A stretch of DNA of 64,000 nt from Xiphias gladius (taxonomy: Eukaryota; Chordata; Actinopteri; Istiophoriformes; Xiphiidae), in the NCBI RefSeq assembly GCF_016859285.1, contig NC_053408.1, forward strand, positions 9,447,213 to 9,511,212, in the 5' to 3' direction. Made by a program: the position numbers and the translations under genes. Position 1 is the first letter of the stretch; each line of letters starts with the position of its first letter. The notes beneath the pieces were generated by a model. The model did no database searches, was not told where the DNA came from, and saw only the letters and a list, made by a program, of their open reading frames with translations. Of this stretch, positions 1 to 14,315 are shown one piece after another.

Positions 1-27
1 ATTTATTTGCGCGAGTCATTTATCATG

Positions 28-145
28 CAAAAATGCCAAACATTTGCTGGTTCCAGCCTCTCAAATGTGAGAGTTTACTGGTTTTCTCTGTTTTATATCA
101 CTGTAAAATGAATATCTTTTGGGTTTTGGATTTTAAAAGTGTCAG
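28..145. repeat. Dispersed fish repeat, family A fragment
   Basis: This piece contains the diagnostic ATCTTTTGGGTTTTGGA and the upstream string TCAAATGTGAGAGTTTAC. Related pieces recur at about 7895, 26170, 30325, 34440, 45190, 46180, 56800, 57085 and 62325, in both orientations. It is grouped by eye and non-coding. Confidence 0.55.
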
Positions 146-1384
146 AGGACTATGGTATGGATATATTTAGAGTTAAGAGACTGTCTTTGTCATAATGTGA
201 CAAACATTACTATTACTTTATGTTTGAAACAAATGTCCTGATGATAGACTTCAAATGTTATGCGGAAATTAATCAGAATACATATTTAAACCATTCCTGT
301 CTTTAAATATTTGACTTTTTGACTTCTACTCTGGTGCTGAACTCAGCATTCCTGGGTATTTAAACGTAGGTTAAAATGCAAATGAAGCTTCTCTACCAAC
401 GTTACCACATCGATAAGCACAAACCCCAGAGCTGTGATTCAAGGAAACAAGATTTGAGATGCTCCCTGACGAATGGAAGCAAACTTATGTCCTGTTTTAC
501 ACAATGGCGCTTCCTCTTTTTGCGAATTTATCAGGGCCAACTGCTCCACTTATAGAAACATCCAGATATGTAATGATTCATTTAACAGCATGAAGCTGTA
601 ATCCTTCCGCACAGCCTTTCTGCATATCTGGCACATCTGAAATACTGAACGGATTAACTTTCCCTCCCTGCAAAATAAATGTGATTAGATACAAACAACT
701 GGAGGCCAAAGAGCAGATGATTGATTTTCTGTTTTCGTACAGGGCTCTCCAGATTTTCAGTCCTTCATCAAGCACAATGTTCAGAGCATGTAGAGCCTTT
801 AAACCCGCAGAATTATACCCTCACATAAATTCACAGTTATTATGCTTCTAAGCATCTATTTCACACAGTGTTGCTTTCATAAGAGTTCCAGTCCGGGCTG
901 TGGCCAACGTGATGACATCCACAGCTGTAAACTGGCATTACATTTCTCAACGAGTGAATGACAGGGTCAGGCGGGCTGGCAGACAAACAAGAAATGCAAC
1001 AGAAAAATATTCCCAACTTCAGCTCAAAACACAGCTGAGCAAGATTCAAGACAGCAAAATCTTCTGACTCCTGTGTGGGGGTAACTGTGGGATAGCGGGT
1101 TGTTGTGATTCTCAGGTTCCCAGGAGGTTGCTAACAAGCCAACAGTGAGTTTAGACTCATTGTCATGTCCAGTAATTGGTGCAGTTATAGTCAGTGTTGC
1201 ACTGTAGAAATAATTTAATCATATGCTTTACATATCTCACTGCTGTCATGGTCTAACGAGGAAAACACAAGAACCTACAATTCTGCAGTCACATCTTGAA
1301 GTAGCAGTCAAACATGTCTCTCGTTGATATACAGTGGCCATAACAGCAATCCACAACATCTATTCATTAATGTGCCATCTACCT

Positions 1385-1860
1385 TCATACCCTTCATGTC
1401 ACGGTTTGGGTATGGAGCGCAGAATGGAGGACCCAAATGGAGACGCTCAGGCAGGCAGGGGCAGCCAAGTGACTTTTAATGAAAGGTGAAAGTGGTAAAG
1501 CTTACAATACGTCGGGCAACAAAGTCCTGATGGCAAGGCTGGTACGTAGGTCAAAAAGCAGGCAATAGGTCAAAACACATGTACAGACAACTCAAAGAGA
1601 AAACAAGAACAAAAACAAGAAGAGGTTTGCGGGCAGGGCGGCAAGAGTGTTACGACAAGCTTGAGACATAAACAACATAAAGAATGAGGAACAGGTGAGC
1701 AGGTGAGTGTGGGAGTCAGGTGATCGGGACCAATGAAGACTGAGGGCATCTGGTGGATGTATGGAGAATGGCAGAAGAGTGCATGTGCCTGAGAGAAGTG
1801 AGAGGGGTTTGCTTTAGATTCCAAGGCTCAGGTGTGGATTCCTCATCAATCTGTGTTTCC
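1385..1860. repeat. Probable non-autonomous transposon remnant
   Basis: The block opens with TGTCACGGTTTGGGTATG and continues through a purine-rich body (CAGGCAGGGGCAG, AACAAGAACAAAAACAAG, GGTGAGCAGGTGAGTG). I recognise this style from abundant interspersed repeats in fish genomes. No coding capacity and no clean terminal repeats were found, so the limits are approximate and the class is unassigned. Confidence 0.35.
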
Positions 1861-2189
1861 CCTTACCTTGATCTGAACCTAACTCTATCCCTACCCCTGA
1901 CCAGTAGTGACTTCTGATGCTTAATCTGACCCAAACCAGTTATCTTTGCCTACCCCGGGGTCTTGGAACCTATGTTTACCAAGTGAGAAGTGGCTGACAG
2001 GAACAGAGCAGCAAAACTGAGCCAAAATTAACAGGGCTGAAGCAGTCCTTACTTCAAACCATCCCCTACTCAACCAAATGTATATGACTTGCAAGCAGTA
2101 AGCGTGAATAGGAATCCATTAAGGATGTTAATGCTTAAAAAAAAAAATTGTCAGTAATCCTTCCCCAAAATACTTGAGTAACTTAAACT

Positions 2190-2650
2190 GCAGGGTCGGT
2201 CCAAATCTTTTTGGGATCAAATCCCAAAATTTAGTATTATGCCCCTATATTCCAGAATCTGGTATTGCATCCCCGAAACTCAAAATTTGTTTTGGTGCCT
2301 GTAACCCAAAAAATTTGATATGACTCTTCCAAAATTAACTTTTTGAAATCCTAAAATTTGCTAATAAAATGTTATGTTGCACCCCCCAAATACCAATAAA
2401 TAATACTTTGCCCCACAATATTGATAGTGCCATTAAATACAGACGTTGACATTTTACCCCTAAAACTCCAAATTTGGTTTGGTCCCAAAAAGCTGAAAAA
2501 ATGTTGTAGCACCCATAAATCCTAAAAGTTGGTATAATTCTCCCAAAAATGTACTTTTTATAATCCCAAAATTTGGTATAGTGCCCCCAAATCTCATAAT
2601 GTGGTATTGTTCAAATCCCAAATTATCACATGAATATAGAATTTGGCTAG
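2190..2650. repeat. Degenerate tandem array built on ATCCCAAAATTTGGTAT
   Basis: At least ten diverged copies of a CCCAAAATTTGGTAT-like core alternate with GTGCCCCCA-like spacers, with units of roughly 30-50 bases. Examples lie near 2220, 2330, 2455, 2515 and 2565. This looks like an old, decayed minisatellite within the zcchc24 intron. Confidence 0.6.
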
Positions 2651-3761
2651 GATAGGAGGTATTCTCATTCATTATTCATTTTAATAAATAATACAATGGA
2701 CATGCTGTAAACACAAAACATAAATTCTCAGAAAAACGTGTATAATTCCATGACAACTGAGCAGACTCAATCTGCTGATGAAGATAGTGTAATATGATAT
2801 AAAACTGTAGTAAATGGTCCTTGAGGTGAGATTGTTTTGTCAATCCGCTGTTTCCAAGGTTAATAATAAACCTCAGGGAAGGACTTTATTCTGGTAGATA
2901 CCCAGGTACATACAAATATATTAAGCCACAGACAGGGAAACAGTTCTAGCTTGTTTCTCTTTCCTTCCCCTAACATGTCCTTGCAACTGGAAAAACTGTC
3001 ATCTATGACCAAATTTTATCTTGAAAACATGCTGCACCACAAAAACTGAACACCACAGCATTCTTTTCCTGTATGTTCATTAGCTTTGAGCAGATGACAG
3101 CCACTGTTCATCAGAGGGAGTCAATCTACCCCAAATTCCAGGTTTTCCTCTATCTTACTTGTCCTCCTAGGCAGATGATGCAGCCAAAAGCAACAGCCAG
3201 CAAACTGAGCACAGATAAGACATTTATCAGCAGTGAAAACAAATGGACCAAAGCAACAATAATCAGACAGTGTTGTTTGAGATTCACCAGTTACACGTTC
3301 GGCTGTGAACTGTATTGTCCACCTGGATAGAAGTACAGTGTCTAGTCCTAAAACAACACTGATAACATTATCAGTATTTTCACGGAGATATGGGCAGAAA
3401 CACATTCTAAACTATGAGATCAAACGTCAGTAAAAACATTGATCAAATGCAATCTCTACTGGATAAAACGTTGCGGCATTGATCAAAAAACAGAATTTCA
3501 CTGTTTGCTGATGTGGTACATCGGGCTGATCCTGGCATTTTAGTAAAAATTGGTCTGTTTTCAGTCAGTGCTGATCAACTGTAACATGACAAAGAAAAAG
3601 TTCCTCTTTGACTATGGCTACTTTGAGGCAGTTTGTAAAACCTACATAGTAGGTTGTCGCATGTTATTAATTCATTCATTTGCTCAGTAATGGTTTTTTT
3701 CTTCATGGCGATACATTCAAGAGCTGCCCCCGACTGCTGACACAAGGCTAGTCACCTTGTC

Positions 3762-4054
3762 TTAAAAGAACAGTTTGACATTTTGGGAAATACACTTATT
3801 TTGCTTTGCTCCTAAAACCACTATGTTGATAAGAAACATTTATGGATGCCGGTGGGTGGATTTTGTTACCTTTGAACAGAGTCTGGCTAGCTGTTTACCC
3901 TGTTTACAGTTTGTGTGCCAAGCTAAGATAACCATCTCCTGGTTGCAGCTTCATGTTTAACAGGCCGGTACAAGCTTGGCATCAATTTTCTGATCTAAGT
4001 CTTGGCAGGAAAGCAAATAAGCATATTTCCCAAAATGTTGAGCTATTCCTTTAA
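3762..4054. mobile_element. MITE-like element, family B, with inverted ends and TTAA flanks
   Basis: The left end TTAAAAGAACAGTTTGACAT and the right end, read in reverse complement as TTAAAGGAATAGCTCAACAT, form about 33-base imperfect terminal inverted repeats sharing the core ACATTTTGGGAAATA. Both ends carry TTAA. The element is 293 bases and has no coding capacity. TTAA would fit a piggyBac-type target site, but that is inference. Confidence 0.6.
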
Positions 4055-4189
4055 AGAACTTCTAAAACTACAAGAATTTCATTTATTCTGGATTTGAAAG
4101 ACATATTTTGTTGTTAGATTGTGATCTAAATGTAGTAAAAAAAAAACCTGTGTAAAGTACTGAATCCTGTGGAATTTTAATTTATGTTG

Positions 4190-4480
4190 AAAGAAAAGGG
4201 AAATTAGCTCATTCACTTTCTTGCCAAGATTAGGATGAGAAGATTGATAACACTCGTGTCTGTATGCTAAATATGAAGCTACTGCCAGCAGCTGGCTAAC
4301 TTAGCTTAACACAAAGACTGAAAACAGGAGGAAACATGTAGCCTGGCTCTGTTCAAACCTAACAAAATATGCCTAACAGCACCTCTAAAGCTCACGAAGT
4401 AACACTGTGTATCTTGTCTGTTTAATGTATACAAAAAAGAGGCGTATTGGTTATAAGTTATAAGCGAAAAAATACAGTTA
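4190..4480. mobile_element. MITE-like element, family B, second copy (degraded)
   Basis: It shares the interior TGAGAAGATTGATA, AACTTAGCTTAACACAAAGA and GTAGCCTGGCTCTGTTCAAA with the copy at 6270-6620 and, in inverted order, with the copy at 3762-4054. The ends are not clean. Confidence 0.5.
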
Positions 4481-6269
4481 AGGACAATGATTAATGGGAC
4501 GAAATGCTGATAAGAACTAAAGCGACTATGATTAAAAATATCTATGTTTCAGCCTTCAAAGACCAAATATAAATACAGGACTTCCCTCTGAAAGCCTAAC
4601 TATCAAAAGTTCCACTGTCCAAAATAATCATCAAAGCAGACTTTTTTCGCTCCATTCACACATGATTAAACTGTAACTGTTAAGACATACACCCTTTTCC
4701 TGTGCTACCCACTGTTTCCAAAAACACATTCTGGATGCAGACATCTCTGGGCAGCTGCTCACTGGCCCTTTAAATGAGTGTCCGATAGACGCTTCTTCGC
4801 ATGCAAGCAGACAGAAAGAGGGAGACGGAGTTGCAGCCAAGCAGAGCTGAGCGAACAATACAGCCTGACTTCCTGACCTTTGGTTCCACAGCCCCTCTGG
4901 AGGAACAATGCTCTCCTTATTTAGCCGAGGCCCTTCCCACCATACACCCCTTGACTGTCAGCACACTGTCACTTGTGTATTCTCTTTACAGTAACCGGGT
5001 TCAGCTGCTTAATTGGAAAGGGGTCATTAAAATCCTGTGACCCTGGGTTAACGGATGAAATGTGTGAAATTGCATATTTTGGTCATTTCAAGTGGTTCTT
5101 TTGCCTAACAGCTTAACACACTAATTTAATAGCAAGTTAGAAATATAGTCATTTTTTCTGCAACCCAACATTCAGTAAGACGTCTGAAGTGTGCATTTCA
5201 GTTGTCTAGATCTAAAAATGCCTCAGATTCCAGCCAACAGGAACAAAAAGCAGTTTGTTCATTAGTTACAGCTTCAGAGGAACATTCACCTCAGCTTCAA
5301 GTGAAGAGGCCTTCTGTCGTTACGACAGCTCCGCAATCATTGCTTTGGGCTTGAAATATTAGCAACACATGATAAAATCTGACATCATCTTTCTACAGCA
5401 GAGCGAGAGCAGCAGAGAACGGGCAAGCAGAAATGGTTTCCAGATTTTTGCACATTTTAAGGGGCGTGGCTGCAAAGAAGAATCGTAAATATCTTGAAGT
5501 AATCTTTTGACGTCTTAACCTCCTGCTGAAGCAAGAAACCCAACTCTCCACTATGCTGTCATCAGGATGCTTACCACTGACATGCCAAGCACAGCATGGA
5601 TTGTGCATCTTACTCCTTTAAGCGGGATTGCAAACCAAATGCACGGACCGACACTTTTCCTTTTTCATTGCTTTTCATCACCTGAGGCTTCCACTGAGGT
5701 GCCATGTGTTTCTTTATCAAAGAAGCAGACCTTTAGAGTTGACATGGGCCCCATTCCACCCAGAGAGAGGCTGTTAAAGGCCACACACACCCACTTCCTG
5801 TGTGCTTCTTCTCTCATCATATTGAGTTGTCACATTCTTTGATTCCTTTCTATACAGCTCCTCCAGGACAAACCCATCACCTATGGAATCGTGCAACAGC
5901 TAGTCCAAAGAAAGTTACTGCAGCTAATAAAATGTTTCATATCAAATCGATAAAAAGCAGCTTTAAAACAAATAATTTTTAATTGCTGTGATTTATGCCT
6001 CTCTATTCGAAAGAAACTTGCTGTGCTAAAAACTGGTGTTTCAAGAATGTACACAGTTTCCCTCCTGGTCAAGTTATACAGCAAAGTGGCTCAACCTAAA
6101 GACTGATAAATACTCAAAAATGAGTGTCAATGTGTTGTTTTTACATTTATACATACCGAGGGGTATATTTCTGAACCTGATGAACCGACAGTTACACATG
6201 CACAGACAATGTTAAGAGCTATAAGCTCGCTGCAAATGATTTTCTCTGCATTCCTCACATTGCTCCAAT

Positions 6270-6620
6270 AGAGAAGAAATGTTTTCGGAAACACTGTTAT
6301 TTGCTTTCTTGACATGAGTTAGATGAGAAGATTGATACCACTCACATGGCTGTACAGTACATATGTAGGCTACCCGGCGCCAGCGGCTGGTTAGCTTAGC
6401 TTAGCATAAAGACTGAAAACAGGGGTTAACAGCTAGCCTGGCTCTATCCAGAGGTAAGAAAAATCCCAAATCTAATTTGTTTAATCTGTACAAAAATCAA
6501 TGTGAAAAACCAACAATTAAAGGTTTTACGAGAACTAATCTATAGTACTAATCTTCTAATCTAATTTTCCACGAGAAAGCAAGTAAGCACATCTCCTAAA
6601 ATGTCCAACTATGGCTTTAA
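6270..6620. mobile_element. MITE-like element, family B, third copy
   Basis: The interior carries TGAGAAGATTGATACCACTC, TTAGCTTAGCTTAGCATAAA and GCTAGCCTGGCTCTATCC. The right end ATCTCCTAAAATGTCCAACT matches the terminal repeat of the copy at 3762-4054 with mismatches. The left end is diverged. Confidence 0.5.
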
Positions 6621-7546
6621 ACTCACACAGCAGGAATTCAACAAATGCCAAAAAATGAAATATTTAAAATCTTGTAGCCAATTAATTGATCTCTTGCACC
6701 CACTGCTACTTACGTCTTAGATGTTACCCCCCTATTATGATGTTTAACACTCTAAACTTTGAACAAATTGGCTTTCTTACGTGTTAATAAAGACCCCTGG
6801 CACAAATCGACAAAAACTGGTACTTGTAGAAAAGAGTTAAATTGAGAAAGAGATCACTTAGCATCATTATATGTGGAGTTAACAGAGAATGTTGCAGCTT
6901 TCACACAATCCACAGTTTGCCTGACAAAAGGAAGTATTTACACGTTATAAATTTCTTTATATAACTGACCAGCTATTTGAATTTTTACTTTTTGCTACCT
7001 TGCTTCTTGGATACACCCTGTCCATTAGTCAGTTGATTATTTCCATTACACCTAACAAATGTCAGGCATTTTCCTCTGAACATGATCAATGTGGAACCAC
7101 AGCTGCACATAAAGCAGCGGTAATATTTCTCTCGTGTTTGGAGTAGAGGTCGTGCCTAGTTCCACAGAGAAAACTATCATGTTTCATTAAGGCCAGCTCC
7201 GAGATCCAATCTGGCATCTGCTGCTCATTACCAACCTGAAGTGGTACATCTAACTCAAATATGTGCTGAGGAATCTATTTCACATTGAAAAAAGAATACA
7301 AACATAATATTCTAACTTGGAATTTATAGTTTTAATACCATTAAATAAAAAAAGGGGGAATATATGCCTACAACTGTGATGAAACATGTGGATTTGATCC
7401 GAGATTTAGATCAAATCAGATCAGATATGTCACCACATTCACTTTATGAATTTCTCCTTTTCAGACAGCACTTCATATGTTCTTCAAAACGTGTTAATGC
7501 ATTTGACAGAGAGCTCAAATGGCCCACACACTGCACAGCTGTTTCA

Positions 7547-9534
<1,988 letters not shown>

Positions 9535-9900
9535 ATTGCTGTTGTGGGACTGCGCCTCTCGGAACAGCGCCGTCAGAACCGCCGGAATCTCTGGATTACC
9601 CAACTCCTTCCAGTCATCCCCCCTGCTCCGGCTGGATGGGCGTGATCCTTGCGTTCGCCCGGGGAGCCCGTGGAGCCCGTGGAGGACCCCAGTAGCGGGA
9701 CAGCGGTCTGTTAAGGAGGGCGCAGTGGAAGCATTGAGCGCAAAAGCCTGAATGCCAGTTTGGAGCTTGAAGCGGCGCTCCGGCCAGGACTGTGGGTTGG
9801 GTCACGGGGAATAGGAGGTCCAACATGAGCTCGCATCGCTCTGCTTACGTTTTCTTTACATGTTCGGCCGCCGCAGCTGGTATATCTGACAGGGAACCTC
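9535..9900 (-). promoter_or_regulatory. zcchc24: zcchc24 5' UTR and proximal promoter region
   Basis: GC-rich, CpG-containing sequence directly upstream of the start codon, in contrast with the AT-rich flanks. It includes a short GGAGCCCGT tandem repeat at about 9661-9682. I see no TATA box at a convincing distance. The transcription start cannot be set from sequence alone. Confidence 0.45.
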
Positions 9901-10724
9901 GGTGTAGATCATCATTAACTAAAATCAGGAGTCAGTAGGGGTTATTTTTAGTGAATTATTTCATTATAAGAAAGCACTGAATCGCGTAAAATATCCACCA
10001 ACAACTCAATACTTTAAACTTGTTGTTGTCTCTGTTGTTGTGTTGTTGTTCCTTGAAAAAAAATAATAATGTTGCAGTTCAGTCTTTTGTGATCTGTTGT
10101 TACAGCCAATGAATGTTTATATTGTATTGCCAAAATCCACTCGGGGCTTACTTAGGATGCCTTCACAGTCAATCGGGTTTTAGGGTAAACTGATTTGACG
10201 ACGAGGCCAACAGGCTGCATGTGGCCTGCAAAGGACGTCTCGACCACAAGTAAACTGCTGCCGTCTAGTGTTTTGTCTTGGTACTGAGTACGGTATTTCA
10301 GTAATACAGTCCTTGTCAGGTTTTATGACCAGGAGCATTTTAACATATTTGAAAGGCCATAAATTGTGGCTTGGTAGTTACTGTACGCTGTAGACTCAGC
10401 TGTAGGTTTATTCCATGCTGTGGTTTGACACTGGAGCTCATCTTCCTGCCCCAACATAATCCTCTGGGGGAAATTTAGGGGGCCGACTATAACAAAAAAC
10501 AATGGCCTTTTGAATGGAAAATCTTAAAATGCAGCATTTAAAATTTGGAAACACACAACATTTGGATCTCCATAGATGCTGGATTTCTCCGCGAGGAAGA
10601 GGAGTAGATGCACTTGTAAGAAATTTTAACTTGGGATTTGAAATTTTTTCGTAGGAAAACTTATCAGACACAAATTATTATTCAAAGCAGAGTATTTTTA
10701 TGATGTAAAATACATGTCTGGAGG

Positions 10725-11105
10725 TAGCGGTGGAAAGAAACTAAGTACATTTATTCAAGTACTATGCTTATGTACAGTTTTGAGGTACCTGGGCTTTACT
10801 TGAGTACTTCCATTTTCTGCTACTTTGTACTCTACTCCACTACATTTCAAAGGCACATATTGTATTTTTTTTACTCCACTGCATTTATTAAATAACTTTA
10901 GTTACTGGTTACTTTGCGAGGTCTGATTAATGATCACATAACATATTATATATTACTCTGAAATGGGCTTTAAGTACATTCTGATGCCAATGCGTTCCTT
11001 TTACACAAGTAAAAAAAATTTGAATGTAGAGCTTGTAACAAAGTATTTCTACCTGCTGGTACTGCTACTCTTACTTAAGTAAAAGATCGGAGTGCTTCTC
11101 TCACC
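10725..11105. mobile_element. Repeat family C copy 1 (AAGTACATTTACTCAAGTAC type)
   Basis: It begins GTAGCGGTGGAAAGAAACTA and runs through ACTTGAGTACTTCCATTTTC and TACTCCACTACATTTCAAAG to TTAAGTAAAAGATCGGAGTG and CTCACCCCTG. The end sequences resemble the inverted ends of the fuller copy at 23858-24327. Confidence 0.5.
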
Positions 11106-11380
11106 CCTGTCTGGAGGGGATCTTGAAGATTTGAAACCAAGTTTTCAGGGACTTAAAAAAAAAAAAGAAGTCATATTATACATGATGAAAATGTTTGGAG
11201 TAATGCAAAGGAAAATATGTTATACATAAAAATATTTTTGCATTTTATTCAACTTTTGACATGTTAAAAATGACAGTTACTTCCCTATGACATATATAAA
11301 GATATGATACAGAATTAACTTTCACAAAATATTTTAAACAAACTTATGCTCTAATATCCACATTGTTGTGTCTGTTACAG

Positions 11381-11590
11381 CCTGTAGTGGAATGTAACTA
11401 AGTACATTTACTCAATTCCTGTAATTAAGTACAATTTCTATGTACTTGTAGCTCCCTGAGTATTTTTATTTCGTGTTACTGCATACTTTTACTACCCCAC
11501 ATTTCAGAGGGGGGCTGTTCATTTTTACCCAACTACATTTATTTGAAACCTACGGCTACTTTTCAGATTAAGATTTTACATTTTTTTTTT
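11381..11590. mobile_element. Repeat family C copy 2 (truncated)
   Basis: It opens GTAGTGGAATGTAACTAAGT and continues through ACATTTACTC to CACATTTCAGAGGGG and ACTACATTTATTTGAAACCT. The right half is missing after the poly-T run. Confidence 0.5.
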
Positions 11591-11674
11591 AAAAAAAAGC
11601 ATGTGATAAGATTATGAAATACAACGCACTGGCGAGTTTAGCGATTCTAAACTTTTTGGCTTGTGGCCCCTTGC

Positions 11675-11715
11675 AAAAAACAAACAAACAAACAAACAAA
11701 CAAACAAAACAAAAA
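11675..11715. repeat. (CAAA)n microsatellite
   Basis: About eight CAAA units in tandem, upstream of the proposed anxa11 5' exon. Confidence 0.9.
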
Positions 11716-11865
11716 GCAGGGGGTTGGTTTGGGTCCTTCGACATGTGTCGTCTTCCACCGCTGGTTATATCCCCATGTAAAAAAAAAAAACTGCACATAT
11801 GTACTGACTTCTGGACAAATTTACCCCTGACACATCGCTTGTGGACAACAACCGAGGAAAGGTCA

Positions 11866-11960
11866 TCACTGCGGGGCGGAAACAATGCTGAGGACCCACC
11901 CACTACCCTGCTGCTCCCCTGTGCTCGGCTTCTTCAAGGATTGATCTCCGTACCTGTTAA
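11866..11960 (+). promoter_or_regulatory. anxa11: Candidate non-coding 5' UTR exon of anxa11
   Basis: GC-richer sequence ends at a consensus splice donor, TTAA|GTAAGT at 11961. Several CpGs follow in 12000-12360. The first anxa11 coding exon has an acceptor (CTCCAG) only nine bases before its ATG, so an upstream UTR exon is required, and this is the best candidate in the preceding 4 kb. The left limit is arbitrary. Confidence 0.4.
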
Positions 11961-14306
11961 GTAAGTTATTCAAATCCTTCTTTCTTGGACTTTTAATTGC
12001 CGACGAAGTGATAATCGCACACTGCCTTACATGCGACTACGCAGCTAGCCGGAGCAATTGCAACAGATAGGAAATTAGCCACGCCTAATTGAACGGATAG
12101 CCGTTAGTGAGCAGCTCAACGGTAGCTCAGCGGCGACAAAACGCAGGACCTGCTTCCTTTTTAAACACTTTCTAACACTAGTGGCTTTTACTTCATCTAG
12201 CCTGGCGTGTTCTCCTCTCTCCCGTTGCGTGTTTTTGACCGGGCGCCAACCGCCAAACGGTAACTTGGCCCGAGGGTGTTACGTAACGTTAACGCACGGC
12301 GGAGTCGGCACAAGGTGTTGGGACGAAACGGCACGTCAGGCCATGATTAGTGCATGGGCGTTATAGACGCCTTATTATCGCAGACAGACGGCTACAAGAA
12401 GCACGGTGAAGTCTTAGCTTCACAGCTAGTTGGCGAGTCGAGATATAGCAGGCCATATGGAAGCCCATTTCCGCCAATGTAATGAAAAAAAAAAAAAGAT
12501 CCTGTAAGTCATTACAATGAGAAACTTTCCTCATAATAGTGACTTCGTATCTCAAAATAATGAGAAATGACCATTATTTTGAGATACTGAGTCATTATTT
12601 TGAGACAGTTTACCATTATTTTGAGACAGTGTCTCATTATTTGGAAATACCAAGTCATTATTGGTTTATCATTATTAATTCTGCCAGGATCTTTTTTTTC
12701 TTTTCATCACATTCGCGGAAATGGGCTTCCGTAAAGGCCTGCTACGCTTGGTCAGATTACACATTTGTGTTGCTTTCCAGTGCCCCTTGTAAAATCGTGA
12801 AAGTCTCAGCAGGAGGTGTAAATATGCACATACTTGCACTTTAGCGTGTCATCAAGAGTAAAAAAAAAAAAAAATCACGGACAGTATAAAAACAATACTA
12901 ACCTGTTGGTGAGTAAATGTGCAGTGTGGTGTAAATGAGGGTGTTTCTTAAAGGGCACTTAAAAGCCTCCGTGTGCTTTCAAGGGTTCCAAAGGAAAAGG
13001 CTGGACAGTAACAGGGGAGTGTCAACCAGAAAACGCCCTTTAAGAAGTCCCCTTTAAAACAGTGTGTTTAGGTCTGCTTAAATAACCCAATGGTACATCT
13101 TCGATTCAGAACAAAAAACCGTATGCATTACAGCTACAGAGCCTGTCATGCGGAGCCTGTAGTTCTCATTAAGATGTCAAAAATAACATTGATTTTTTTT
13201 CACATTGCCCGGTTTCATGTGTGCATGTAAACAGCGTGACTTTACAGTCAGCTAGATGATCACTAATTACTACTGACAGACCTGCAGCTGTTATGAATAT
13301 TTTGCTTTGATGTAGGATGACACAGGGGTACCTGTGTCAAACGGATGTCAGGTGGTCTAATCTGTAACTGAAAAGATTCAGGTGCACATGCTAGTTTGCA
13401 TTATGCAGTGTTCTCCCTGGTGGTTCTGAGAAAAGGGGAAGGAAAACTCGAACTCAGCTGAACTTAACAAACAAAGAGCACATTCATATATCATCATCAT
13501 ATGTTAGGGATCGAGGCAGATGACAGTGGTGAGTGTCTGACATAATGTGGTAGAACAATTTAATTGTTCATGTGTCTGGGACTGGGACTTAAGATAAAAT
13601 TGAAAACAAGGATGGGTCAGGTTTTTGTTGTTGTTGCTGTTGTTGTTATTGGTAGGACGATACCAGATGGATACACTGAAAATTCAATACTAATAATAGA
13701 TGATAGTTGTTTTTTTTGTTTTTTTTAAACTCTGGCATTTCTGCTGATATTTGATAGCTTCTGGTTCAGTGTTTTCAGCTTGTTTAAACATAAACAAACA
13801 AAAAAAAGTCATCATATTAAAAAAAAAAGTTAGTCGTATATATTGGCCCATAGCTGCTATAGGAACTAAATCAGGAACTTAACAAAACTCCCTTTTGCAT
13901 TTTCCTGTTTGTGTTAAATCTGGAGAACCATTGTGATGAAGCAAACTAGACAAATGAAGGGAAGCCTCAATGTGAGACAACAGTCATTGCCTGTTTACAG
14001 TCTGAATGAATGCTGTACACATGGCCATTGCGTTTCTTAAGTTTTGGCATCAACACTCAGTACAGCAGACCCCGCCAGACACTTCCTGGACAACTGAAAA
14101 GAAATACCCCTGGAGCCGGGACATCGTAAGGGGCAGGGTTTGACCTGGGAACTACATTTCGACTTAAATTTCTCCAGTAAAAAATCTGGTGAAGCTCCTG
14201 AGTTTCTCAGAAAGTTCCACAAAAAGGTCCTGTGGGCAAAAGGAGCAATAGGGTGGCTTTCAAATGTACATTACAGGAACAAGCAATGACCTCATGTCAC
14301 CTCCAG
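11961..14306 (+). other. anxa11: Candidate anxa11 first intron (5' UTR intron)
   Basis: It spans from the proposed donor at 11961 to the acceptor AG at 14305-14306. The first 400 bases are CpG-containing and may be promoter-associated. A 299-base MITE sits at 12446-12744. The rest is AT-rich without recognised signal. Confidence 0.4.
12446..12744. mobile_element. MITE with long inverted repeats and internal 20-bp repeats
   Basis: The left end TAGCAGGCC is the exact reverse complement of the right end GGCCTGCTA, and the pairing continues imperfectly through GGAAGCCCATTTCC / GGAAATGGGCTTCC and a poly-A/poly-T plus GATCCTG / CAGGATC block. The interior has four or five CATTATTTTGAGA units spaced about 20 bases apart. 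There is no ORF of interest. The TA at each end suggests a Tc1/mariner-type target, as inference. Confidence 0.75.
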
Positions 14307-14315
14307 GTTCTGAAG

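Larger units (their letters stand above)
9901..11865. other. Intergenic region between zcchc24 and anxa11
   Basis: No gene was found. The two genes diverge across this interval. It contains two copies of repeat family C (10725-11105 and 11381-11590) and a (CAAA)n microsatellite at 11675-11715. Confidence 0.7.

Noticed and set aside
2190..2650. Regularly spaced repeats resembling a CRISPR array
   Set aside because: The units are diverged, spacer lengths vary and the context is a vertebrate intron.
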